NCBI RefSeq assembly: GCF_006874465.1
Contig: NZ_VIRL01000007.1
Location: forward strand, 124,001-188,000
DNA length: 64,000 bases
From: Microbispora bryophytorum
GTDB taxonomy: Bacteria > Actinomycetota > Actinomycetes > Streptosporangiales > Streptosporangiaceae
Reading direction: 5' to 3'
Of the stretch, positions 27,325-36,135 are shown piece by piece. A program made the position numbers and the translations under genes. The number at the start of each line of letters is the position of its first letter. Position 1 is the first letter of the stretch. The notes beneath the pieces are model-generated. The model saw only the letters and a program-made list of their open reading frames with translations. It was not told the DNA's origin and did not search any database.

Positions 27325-30300
27325 TCAGCAGTGATAGGTGTTGCCCTTTTTCTCGGCTTGCTGCTCGTAGGTGTTCACACAGGGGTCGAGCGGATTGTCG
27401 TAGATATAGTAGACCAAATAGGTGGGCCAGAACCCGGTCTGCCGATAATAGAAGTCCCATTGGCGCATGTGCTCGGCCTCATGGTTCAGCAGCGTCCGGG
27501 AGAGGTTGTAGAGCGGGGCATGAACCAGGAATACCGACCCCACGGTGGTTCCGCCACGTCCGAAATGCACCCCGCTGGTGAGCCCGCTGCAGACAGTGAG
27601 GCCGGACGGGGCGTCTTTCCCGCAAGTGGCTCCCTCACTCTTCGCCCATTTCACCACTTCCTGATTGAATTTCTTCATGCTCAGCAGCGGACTCGTGTTC
27701 GCGAGGAACATCGTGAGCTCGAGCGGAAGACCACCCACCTTACTGGCGGTCCTGGCGATGTTGCTCGGCGCGCAGGGGTGGGTGGTGACGTCCTGGCACA
27801 TCCATTCCCGCAGATTCAACCATTCCCTGGCGATGAGCTCCTTACAGCTCTGGCTGCTGAGCTCCGCATGGCACGACTGCAGTGACTGCTGCAGCTTCTT
27901 GTTCGCCTTCAACGCATTGAAAACGCTCTTGGGGGATGCGCCGTACTTCTTGCCGGCCACGCCCGCGCTGGGCAGTGCCATGAATATCTCGAATCCGCTG
28001 TAGTCCCCGGCCTCGACCATCGCATCCACGGCCAGCGTGAGGTTCTCGTCGTGAGTGAGCCGCGGCGAATAGCCCATCATGTACAGCTCTTGGGCACGCG
28101 CGCTCATCTGATAGAAGGGCACACCCTCCTCGACGGCCTGTCCGGTGGGCATGTACTTGTACCCGAGCCTCTTGATCGCCTCGTCCGACAGCAGCGACTG
28201 GTGGTAGAAGGCGTATCCGGGAGAATTCACATACTGTTCGAACCACCGCGCATGAGAGTCGGTCTCATGGCAGGTGTCACCGGAGCAGATGAGCCCTGTT
28301 CCGCAGGAGAAGCCGGACAGGCACACCTCCACCTGCTGGTGCCCGGTGGGATCGATGTAGTTCAGGGGCGAGGCGCCGGCGTAGGTGTAGCGGTTGGCCT
28401 GTACGGACGGCACCGGATCCAGGTTCGCCGTGTCGCGGCTGGTGAAGGTGCCGGTGCCGGGCTGGTACCAGCGGGCGTGCATGTTGACCTGACCGGTGTC
28501 GGTGTCCGTCCACTCGCTCTGGTAGCCGAGCTGGGGCTGGGTGCCGGTGCTGGTGGTGACCTTGCCGAAGGGGTCGTAGGCGGTAGAGCCGGCCAGGCTT
28601 ATGGCTTCGGCCGTGAAGGCCGCGACGATGTCACCGTGCCGGTCGGCCATCTGGAACTGGGCCGTGCCGGTGCCGATCTTGGCGGACAGGACGTCGCCGA
28701 AGGCGCCCCGGCTGTAGGTCTCCCGCGCCGCTCCGGCGGCGTCGGTGACCGCGACCAGGTTGTTACTCATGTCGGCATAGACGTACGTGGTGGTGGCGCC
28801 GCCCTTGGTGCGGCCGGTCATGCGATCGAGGGCGTCGTAGGTGTAGTCGGCGTTCCCGTCCCCGACCATCCGGTCGAACGCGTCGAAGGAGAAGGCCCTG
28901 ACGGCCCCGTCCTTGGAAGCCGAGGCGAGCGTGCCGCGCGGGGTGTAGGTGTAGCTGACCCCTGCGCCGGAGGTGAGGCGGTTGCGCTCGTCGTAGGTGA
29001 AGGTGTCGTTCCCCGCCCGCGTGCGGTTCCCCGACGCGTCCCACTCGTAGGTGGTCGTGGCCGAGGACGGGTCGGTCCAGGAGGTGAGCCGCCCGGCGAA
29101 GTCGTAGGTGTAGCTGTTGCCGCCGGCGCCCGCGGTTCCGGAGGTGACCTTGGAGGTCAGGCGGTCCTCCTTGTCGTACCCGTAGGTGATGGACACCAGA
29201 TCCGCGCCGCCACCGGTCTTGAGCACGTCGCTGGTCACCCGGTCCAGGGCGTCGTAGCCATAGCTGCGCTGCGACCCGCCCTCGCCGTACGTCTCCGAGG
29301 TGAGCCGGTCGGCCTTGTCGTAGCCGTAGCTGACGGTGACGCCGGTGAGCGGGTCGGCGGTGGTCTTCAGCCGGTCCTTGCCGTCCCAGGTGAAGGTCGT
29401 GGTGCCCGCGGCGTCGCCACGCTGGACCAGGCGGTCGTTGGCGTCGTAGCCGAAGGTCGCCTGGTCCACGCCGCCCTTCGCGGTCTTGAGGATCTGACCC
29501 CGGTCGTTGAGGGTGAAGGCGAGGTCACCGGCCGAGACCGCGCGGCCTGCCAGGTCGTAGCCAAAGGTCTTCGGCGCGGTGGGGGCGGAGCCGCCGCCGC
29601 TGCCGGCCTGCTGGGTCAGCCGGTTGAGGCTGTCGAAGGTATTGGTGACGGTGACCCCACCCGGCTCGAGCTGCTTCACGGGATTGCCCACCGCGTCATA
29701 GCTCGTGGTCCACGTGCGGTCGGCCAGATCGGAGTGCTGGGTCGTGGACGGCTCGATCACCGACTCCACCAGCCCGAGGCCGTTATAGGTAGTGATGGTG
29801 GCGTTGCCCCGCCCGTCGGTGTACCGGGTGCGGGCGCCCGCCGCGTCGTACCCGGCGGACGTGGTGATCGATTCGCTGTCGCTCACCGGTTCCACCATCC
29901 GCGTGATCCTGCCGAGCGCGTCGAAGTCGTAGGTGACGGTGCGGCCCTCGGCGTCGGTGCGGCTGGTCGGGTTGCCGTCGAGGTCGTAGCCGATCGAGCG
30001 GGTGCGGACGGTCGCGCCGCCGGTGTCCAGCTCCTTGACCGCGGTGGGATGCCCGGCCAGGTCGTAGGTGATGCTGTCGGTGTCGCCGAGCGCATCGGTG
30101 ACCTTGGTCTGCCGTCCCGCCAGGTCGAAGTCGAAGGTCGTCGTGTCGCCCAGTGGGTCGGTGAGTTGGGTGAGCTCACCGGCGGGGTTGACGGTCGCCG
30201 TGGTGGTGTCCCCGCCGGGCCGCTTCTCGGTGAGGAGATTGCCCGCGTCGTCGTAGGTCGAGTACGAGGTCAGCGTGGCCGTGGTGGGCTGGCGCTCGAT

Positions 30301-33300
30301 GACGGTCGAGGTTATCTGGCGGCCCAGGTCGTCGTAGGTCGCCTCCTTACGCGCACCGGTCGGGTCGGTGATCGACAGCAGTTCGCCGTTGAGGGTGTAG
30401 GTGTAGTCCGTGTGGCCGGGAGTCGCGCCGCCGGCAGCGGGCGGCTGGGTCACCCGGACCAGGCGGTCGAGGGCGTCGTAGGTGTTGGTGGTGACGTTGC
30501 CGCGCGGGTCGGTGATCGTGGTCAGCCTGCCGGCGGCGTCGTAGCCGTAAGCCGTCACCGGAGTGATCGCGCTCCCGCCGGGCGGGGTGTACGACGGGGA
30601 CTTCTGCGAGGTCCGCTGTCCTGCCCGGTCGTATTCGGCCGAGCCGGCCCGGCCCTCGGGGTCGAGGACGTCGGTCTGCTCACCTGCCGTGTTGTAGCCG
30701 TAGCGGATGACGGGCCGCTGGTCGGCGGGAGACCCGCCTCCATGCTCGACCGCGACCGGCGGCTGCTTCGTCTCGACGAGTCGGCCGACGGCGTCGTATC
30801 GGTTCAGCGTCGTGTGGTCGAACCGGTCGGCGCCGGACGCGTTGCCGCGCGGCGAGGTGACCTCGGTCACCAGCCCCCGGTCGTCGTACTTCCAGCTGGT
30901 GATCAGGTCGGTCTCGCCGTTCTCGACGACCTGCTTGATCCTGCGGTTGGCGTCGTCGAACTCCGCCCTCGCTCTTTCCGTCCGCGAGGTGCCCGCCGCG
31001 GTCTTGGTCGTGGAGATGACGTTGCCGTTGGCGTCGTACCCGTAGCTGGCCCTGCGCCCGAGGCCGCCAGGGTCCAACGTCTGGGAGGTGAGCAGGTTGG
31101 CGGCGTCGTAGACGTAGTCAGTCCTGGTCTTTCCGCCGCCGGTAACCGTCTTCACGGGGTTGCCCGCCCAGTCGTACTCGTACGAGGCGAGCACGACGTC
31201 GCGTGGTGTGGTGGAGCCGTTGAGGCGGGCGTCGTCGGCGATCTTCTGGGACACGAGGTCGTCGTCCCAGTAGGTGTACCGGGTCGTGCGGCCCATCGTG
31301 TCGGTCTCCGAGGCCAGCCGGCCTCCGGGGTCGTAGGCGTAGGACGCCAGGACCACGTCGGTCGCCGGCTGCGGGGCGGTCAGGCTGCCCGTCCAGTTCT
31401 TGACGGTGATCGTGGCCTTCTCCCCGCGCGGGGTGTAGCCGAACTGCAGCAGGGTGCCTGCCGGGCTGGTCGCGGAGACCAGCGCGCCGGTGGCGTCGAA
31501 GGAGTATTGGGTGATGCCGCCCTCGGGGCCGGTCATGGTCTTGACCCGGCCCAGGGTGTCGTACGTGTAGGTGGTGACACGGTCCGGGTCCGACCCGGTG
31601 AGGTCGTCCAGCGTGGAGGTGAGGACGTTGCCGTCCACGTCGTAGGCGGTGCGGACCTCGGCGGTGTGCGTGGCGGAGGTGACCTCGTTGGCGACGCCGG
31701 GACCGGTCGCCTTCACGACGCGGCCCAGACCGTCGTAGGCGTAGCTGGTCGTCACACCGTCCGGTTCGGCCGCAGGCACCACGGTCTGGCTGGTCTTGCG
31801 GCCTAGGGCGTCATAGCCGAAGCGGGTGACCAGGCCCGCCGCGTCCGTGGTCTCGGCGAGGTCGCCATTGGACCTGTAGCGGTAGGTGGTCTCGGCGCCG
31901 TTCGGCCTCTTCTCGCTCTTCAGCAGGCCTGCCGGGGTCGTGCCGCCGCCTTCCGCCTGCTCGGTGCCGTCGGTGTAGGCCCAGCCAGCGGCCCGCCCGG
32001 AGGGGAATCCTCCGGTGGCCGGCCCGGTCTGCTTGACCTTGTCGCCGTACTGGTCGTACTCGATCGTGGTGAGGTAGGTGTCGTCGTCCTCGTCCGACGA
32101 CCGGCGGTCCCGGTATTCGACGACCTGATCGTTGCGGGGGTCGAACAGGTCGTCGGCGTTCACGTGGTAGGTGAGGTACTCCGTGCCGCACGAGCCGCTC
32201 GTCCGGCAGACGGTCCTCGCGAGGAGGTTCCCGCGCGCGTCGTTGGCGAACTGCGAGGCGATGCCGTTGCGGTCGGTGAACTTCGCGACGAAACCCCCGG
32301 TGTCGTAGTCGTACCTGGTCGTCTTACCGAGCTGGTCGCTCCAGGAGACGAGGCGGTCGTCGCGTGAGGCGTCGTTGACGTAGGTCAGGGTGCCGTTGCG
32401 TGGGTCGGTGACGGTGATCGTGGCCAGGGACGCCCCGGTGGAGTCCTTCGTGTACGAGGGGGACGACAGCTTCCACAGGCCGCCGTTCACGTCGGTGTGG
32501 GTCAGCAGGCGTCCACCGTCGGCGGCGTAGGTGTTCACCGCCGCGACGCGGCCCGACGCCTTGGTGATCTTCGTAAGCTGCTGCAGGACCTGCCGGGTGC
32601 GGTAGTGGGTGCGGATCTGCTCCTGGCGCAGCGGCTTGTTGTAAACGGCGACCTCGTCGATCGAGCCGGCGAAGGGGAAGGCCCGGCTGGAGCTCACGGT
32701 GCGCGGCCAGCTGGAGGAGCCGAAACCGTACCCGATCCGGGCGTCCCACTGGCCCAGGTGCGTGATCTGCTGGGCCAGGGTGCCCACCTGCTGGCCGTCC
32801 AGGTAAAGGGTCTGGCTGGTCCTGGCGCCCGACAGCGCCACGTGATGCCAGTTTCCGTCGTTGACGGCCGTGCCGGAGGTGATCGGAGCGACGGTCCCGG
32901 TCCACAGCTGACCGCGCAGCTTGCCGTCGGTGCCCACGTAGATCGCCGGCGTGTACAGGCTCGGCGCGTCGGTGGCCGAGTTCTGGTAGCCGAGGATGGT
33001 GCCCGAAGCGGTGGTCTTGAACCACGCCTCGATCGTGGTGTCACCGCCCAGCCCGTTGATCACTCCGGCCGGCAGGGAGACGTACGCCGAGCCGCTCGCG
33101 CCCTTGAACGTCATCGCCGTGTCGGACGAGCCGTCCAACGGGGCCTGCGCGCCGCCGGTGGCGTCCGTGGCGCTCCCGGCGATCTTCGCGTCGCCGACGC
33201 CGGAGATCGACTTCATGTCGTTGCCGATCGCGGTGCCGATCCCGGTGCCGGTCTCGTTCAGCCGCCAGTACCCGACGGGCCTGCCGTCGATGACCGAGCT

Positions 33301-35715
33301 GCGGTACTGGGAGCGGTCGCCGTACTCGTAGCGGGCGCAGGCACCGTCGGACGACGGCGGGCAGACCTTGACGAGGTGGTCCCCGTCGTAGGTGTAGGTC
33401 CAGGTGATCGGGGCGCCGTCCACCGCGTCGGAGGCCACACCGGTCACATGGCCGCCGCTCCAGGTGAAGGTCAGCGAGCGCCCGCCCGCCCCCGTGACCT
33501 TGGCCAGCTTCCCGTCCGTGTCGTGTTGCAGGGTCTGCGTGCGGCCCCGGCTGTCGGTGACCTTGACCAGTCGTCCCGCGGAATCGAACCAGTAGGAGGT
33601 GGACTCCTTATCCATCAACCGCCAGCCGCCCCCGCTCTGCGTGGCCAGGGCCGCATAGGTGCCCGCCGGAGACGCGTAGGTGCCGTCGCCCTTGGCCGCG
33701 AACCGCCACTGACGCCCGTCGGGGTAGGTGACCAGAACAGTGGACCTGAGCGGCTCGTTCTCCAGCCGGGTGTCCCACCGAGTGGTCCAGCCCGCCCCGA
33801 ACGCCCCGTCGGTGCGGGGATCGAGGCTGTTGTAGGTGCGCACCACCGACAGCGGCGGCCCCACCGCGGCGACTGTGAGGTCGGTCTCGGTGTGGGTGTA
33901 GTCGCCGGTCACGTGGTTGAACTCACGGCCGTCCGTGCCCGCGGCCAGCAGGGCGTTGATCGAGTCCTGCTCCGGGACCGCGGTGAAGCTGCGCCACGAC
34001 GACGTCGCCGTCGCCGCACTGGTCGCCGCCTGCGCGTACCACCAGTAGGTCTTGCCCCACTGCAGCTTGCCGGACGGGACCGCCCACGCGCCCTTGACCC
34101 AGGTCGACGACTCGCACCAGGTCCAGTCGTCCTTGGGGCCCGCGCAGACCTGGTACCAGTACGACGTCGCCGCCTCGCCGGGCGCCTGGGCGTACGCGGA
34201 CAGCGCCGGCGTGAGCGAACCGACCTGCGTGTTGTCCGCCGGGGCGAACTGCTGGAAGGTCACGGTGTCCAGCGGCATGGCGGTCACCCGCGCGGTCTGC
34301 CACGCCGACCACGCGGAGTAGGCCGAGCCGTCGTTGGCGCGGGCTCGATACTGGATCGTCTGCCCGTCCGAGAGCCTCCCCGCGGGGACGGCCACCGTCG
34401 CCTTGCCCCCGGCGGCGACTCCGCTGGCGGTGCCGCTCCACACCAGGGAACTGCCCACCTGCACCTGGAACTCCCCGCTGAGGCTGCCGCCGTCCACGTC
34501 CGACAGCACGGCCGACAGCACTGGCGTCAGCGAGGTCACCACCCCGCCGGTCTCCGCCGTCACCTTGGGAGCGATCTGCGGAGCCGCCACCGTCGGCGCG
34601 GTGTTCGGTGGCTCATATGTGACGGTAAGCACCGGGTCCCTGGACGATTCGACGGATGCGAAGGACCGTGTCTGACTGCTCGTTCCCTCCGGACCGGTGA
34701 GTCGCACCCCATTGTTTTCGGACCAACCGGAGACCCAATCCATCGCCATGTCGGTGACGTCCCACTTCATCGCTCTGGGACTGGAACTGCCGCATGACGA
34801 TGAGGAAACGTTAACCCCGGAGATCTCCGACCAGTCAGCCTCCGGCTGGTCATACCAGGCGATGTCCGACCACCACGACTCCGTCACCATGGAGGCCTTC
34901 ACGGAAACGCTGCTGCACGCGTTGGAGCTGGTATTCCACAGCTTCATCTCGGCGGCGGTCACCATGGCGCCCGCGGGTACGGACGACAGGTCGAACTGCA
35001 AAAACGCCCGATTCCGCACATAGCTGGTGGGAGTTTCGTAGGTATTGGCACTCGTTCCCACCCACAGCGAGGAGGAAGAGGGATGACCGGACCCGAGCTG
35101 GTAGCTGCCGTTCTGGTACTCGGTGGTCTCCACGTAGGTGTCCTCGCCGACCGCGGCGGTGACCTGAGTGGTCAGCGTCCCGTTGCTGTTGGCGTAGGTC
35201 CGGGAGTCCTCGGTCGTCGCGCTCTCCACCAGCACCTGGGACTCGGTGCGCCGCGCCTTCGCCAGCGCCGTGTCGATTTCCGTCCTCTCCTCCGATGCGG
35301 CCGGCTTACTCGCATCCCGCGCCGCCCTCTCGGCGTCCAGGGCGGGCGAGGGTCTCAGGTCCGAAGGCAACGGCGGAGGGGAGGCGAGCCCGCCCTCGGC
35401 CGGCTCGCCGGACGTCTTGTGCCGCTGCTCGACCGGCAGGCTGCCCTTCGGACGCTCGGCGGTCTTCCGCGCCGGCAGGCCCTCCGACCGCGTGACAGCG
35501 CTGTCGACCAGATGAGGCAGACCTCCGGCCGTGCCCGTCAGTTGCTTGGGAGCCTCGCCGCTCGGCAAGTCGACCGAGACGAGAGGCGGACCGCTCTGCG
35601 CCGCCGCCCGCGCGATTCCGGGAAAAATCAAATTCGATAACAACGCCACCTGAATCGCCACGGTCACCCGGACAAACAGGCGCACGAAATCGCGCCCAAG
35701 ACGGCTACGCCGCAT
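27325..35715 (-). CDS. Giant secreted RHS/YD-repeat protein with C-terminal HExxH domain
   Basis: A 2796-residue wall-type RHS protein. In order: signal/membrane segment (about 1-38), a variable A/E/R-rich stretch, a DNRLRE/CBM96-like domain (about 190-370), fibronectin-like repeats, a DUF6531-type start of the RHS shell (HVTGDYTHTETDL near 600), YD repeats, a LamG/concanavalin-like domain inserted near 850-1060, then YD repeats to the RHS core end (RYTYAGASPLNYIDPTGH, near 2440). The last about 350 residues are unrelated to the shell. They contain six or more cysteines, the zinc-protease motif HEAEH at 2745-2749 (codons 27469-27483) and a later E2784 in YEQQAE that could be the third ligand. 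The ATG start is at 35715. The C-terminal region is the presumed toxin; the target is unknown. Confidence 0.9.
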   Translation of the reverse strand: MRRSRLGRDFVRLFVRVTVAIQVALLSNLIFPGIARAAAQSGPPLVSVDLPSGEAPKQLTGTAGGLPHLVDSAVTRSEGLPARKTAERPKGSLPVEQRHKTSGEPAEGGLASPPPLPSDLRPSPALDAERAARDASKPAASEERTEIDTALAKARRTESQVLVESATTEDSRTYANSNGTLTTQVTAAVGEDTYVETTEYQNGSYQLGSGHPSSSSLWVGTSANTYETPTSYVRNRAFLQFDLSSVPAGAMVTAAEMKLWNTSSNACSSVSVKASMVTESWWSDIAWYDQPEADWSEISGVNVSSSSCGSSSPRAMKWDVTDMAMDWVSGWSENNGVRLTGPEGTSSQTRSFASVESSRDPVLTVTYEPPNTAPTVAAPQIAPKVTAETGGVVTSLTPVLSAVLSDVDGGSLSGEFQVQVGSSLVWSGTASGVAAGGKATVAVPAGRLSDGQTIQYRARANDGSAYSAWSAWQTARVTAMPLDTVTFQQFAPADNTQVGSLTPALSAYAQAPGEAATSYWYQVCAGPKDDWTWCESSTWVKGAWAVPSGKLQWGKTYWWYAQAATSAATATSSWRSFTAVPEQDSINALLAAGTDGREFNHVTGDYTHTETDLTVAAVGPPLSVVRTYNSLDPRTDGAFGAGWTTRWDTRLENEPLRSTVLVTYPDGRQWRFAAKGDGTYASPAGTYAALATQSGGGWRLMDKESTSYWFDSAGRLVKVTDSRGRTQTLQHDTDGKLAKVTGAGGRSLTFTWSGGHVTGVASDAVDGAPITWTYTYDGDHLVKVCPPSSDGACARYEYGDRSQYRSSVIDGRPVGYWRLNETGTGIGTAIGNDMKSISGVGDAKIAGSATDATGGAQAPLDGSSDTAMTFKGASGSAYVSLPAGVINGLGGDTTIEAWFKTTASGTILGYQNSATDAPSLYTPAIYVGTDGKLRGQLWTGTVAPITSGTAVNDGNWHHVALSGARTSQTLYLDGQQVGTLAQQITHLGQWDARIGYGFGSSSWPRTVSSSRAFPFAGSIDEVAVYNKPLRQEQIRTHYRTRQVLQQLTKITKASGRVAAVNTYAADGGRLLTHTDVNGGLWKLSSPSYTKDSTGASLATITVTDPRNGTLTYVNDASRDDRLVSWSDQLGKTTRYDYDTGGFVAKFTDRNGIASQFANDARGNLLARTVCRTSGSCGTEYLTYHVNADDLFDPRNDQVVEYRDRRSSDEDDDTYLTTIEYDQYGDKVKQTGPATGGFPSGRAAGWAYTDGTEQAEGGGTTPAGLLKSEKRPNGAETTYRYRSNGDLAETTDAAGLVTRFGYDALGRKTSQTVVPAAEPDGVTTSYAYDGLGRVVKATGPGVANEVTSATHTAEVRTAYDVDGNVLTSTLDDLTGSDPDRVTTYTYDTLGRVKTMTGPEGGITQYSFDATGALVSATSPAGTLLQFGYTPRGEKATITVKNWTGSLTAPQPATDVVLASYAYDPGGRLASETDTMGRTTRYTYWDDDLVSQKIADDARLNGSTTPRDVVLASYEYDWAGNPVKTVTGGGKTRTDYVYDAANLLTSQTLDPGGLGRRASYGYDANGNVISTTKTAAGTSRTERARAEFDDANRRIKQVVENGETDLITSWKYDDRGLVTEVTSPRGNASGADRFDHTTLNRYDAVGRLVETKQPPVAVEHGGGSPADQRPVIRYGYNTAGEQTDVLDPEGRAGSAEYDRAGQRTSQKSPSYTPPGGSAITPVTAYGYDAAGRLTTITDPRGNVTTNTYDALDRLVRVTQPPAAGGATPGHTDYTYTLNGELLSITDPTGARKEATYDDLGRQITSTVIERQPTTATLTSYSTYDDAGNLLTEKRPGGDTTTATVNPAGELTQLTDPLGDTTTFDFDLAGRQTKVTDALGDTDSITYDLAGHPTAVKELDTGGATVRTRSIGYDLDGNPTSRTDAEGRTVTYDFDALGRITRMVEPVSDSESITTSAGYDAAGARTRYTDGRGNATITTYNGLGLVESVIEPSTTQHSDLADRTWTTSYDAVGNPVKQLEPGGVTVTNTFDSLNRLTQQAGSGGGSAPTAPKTFGYDLAGRAVSAGDLAFTLNDRGQILKTAKGGVDQATFGYDANDRLVQRGDAAGTTTFTWDGKDRLKTTADPLTGVTVSYGYDKADRLTSETYGEGGSQRSYGYDALDRVTSDVLKTGGGADLVSITYGYDKEDRLTSKVTSGTAGAGGNSYTYDFAGRLTSWTDPSSATTTYEWDASGNRTRAGNDTFTYDERNRLTSGAGVSYTYTPRGTLASASKDGAVRAFSFDAFDRMVGDGNADYTYDALDRMTGRTKGGATTTYVYADMSNNLVAVTDAAGAARETYSRGAFGDVLSAKIGTGTAQFQMADRHGDIVAAFTAEAISLAGSTAYDPFGKVTTSTGTQPQLGYQSEWTDTDTGQVNMHARWYQPGTGTFTSRDTANLDPVPSVQANRYTYAGASPLNYIDPTGHQQVEVCLSGFSCGTGLICSGDTCHETDSHARWFEQYVNSPGYAFYHQSLLSDEAIKRLGYKYMPTGQAVEEGVPFYQMSARAQELYMMGYSPRLTHDENLTLAVDAMVEAGDYSGFEIFMALPSAGVAGKKYGASPKSVFNALKANKKLQQSLQSCHAELSSQSCKELIAREWLNLREWMCQDVTTHPCAPSNIARTASKVGGLPLELTMFLANTSPLLSMKKFNQEVVKWAKSEGATCGKDAPSGLTVCSGLTSGVHFGRGGTTVGSVFLVHAPLYNLSRTLLNHEAEHMRQWDFYYRQTGFWPTYLVYYIYDNPLDPCVNTYEQQAEKKGNTYHC

Positions 35716-36135
35716 GGCTCGTCACACCCCAGAAGACAATCGCACGGACAGAAGCGGAAAACGCCCTCTATTGGCGACACCTTCGTCACATTCAGAGTGC
35801 GGTGGAACAGCCCCGCAAAACAGCACTCACCGGGAAGATCGGCAAACGCGGAGAAACGTACAACAGCACCAAGTTGGGGATCAAGAGGTGACGATCTCCA
35901 TTTCGCCTAGATATCGCCTATATATAGCCATGCACGCGGAATGCCATCCTCAGCCGCCTTGCGACCGTAGCGCCGCCAGAATCGACCGCCCGTTATCGGA
36001 GTATCAGGGAGGTCTATTTATTCGTCGGGCCAATGCCGGACAGCCGCCGCTCCAGCCCGCGGCCGTGACAGGCTCCGGTCCCCCTGCCGGCCCCGAGGTC
36101 CGTAGACTCGGCTGGGCTTCAAGGGAGGGCAAACC
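35716..36135. promoter_or_regulatory. Divergent intergenic region with tandem 11-bp repeats
   Basis: This gap is unusually A/T-rich for the window. It holds two adjacent 11-bp copies, cgcctagatat (35904-35914) and cgcctatatat (35915-35925), running into TATATA, which is the best -10-like sequence for the RHS gene on the minus strand. The 3' part next to the asparagine-synthase-like gene carries its AGGGAGGG ribosome site. The frames crossing the gap have no start signals and I do not call them. Confidence 0.4.

Noticed and set aside
28051-31806. Very long plus-strand open frame of 1251 codons
   Set aside because: It is wholly antisense to the RHS gene, has no ribosome site and its V/G/D/R-rich product is the usual mirror of high-GC YD-repeat coding sequence.
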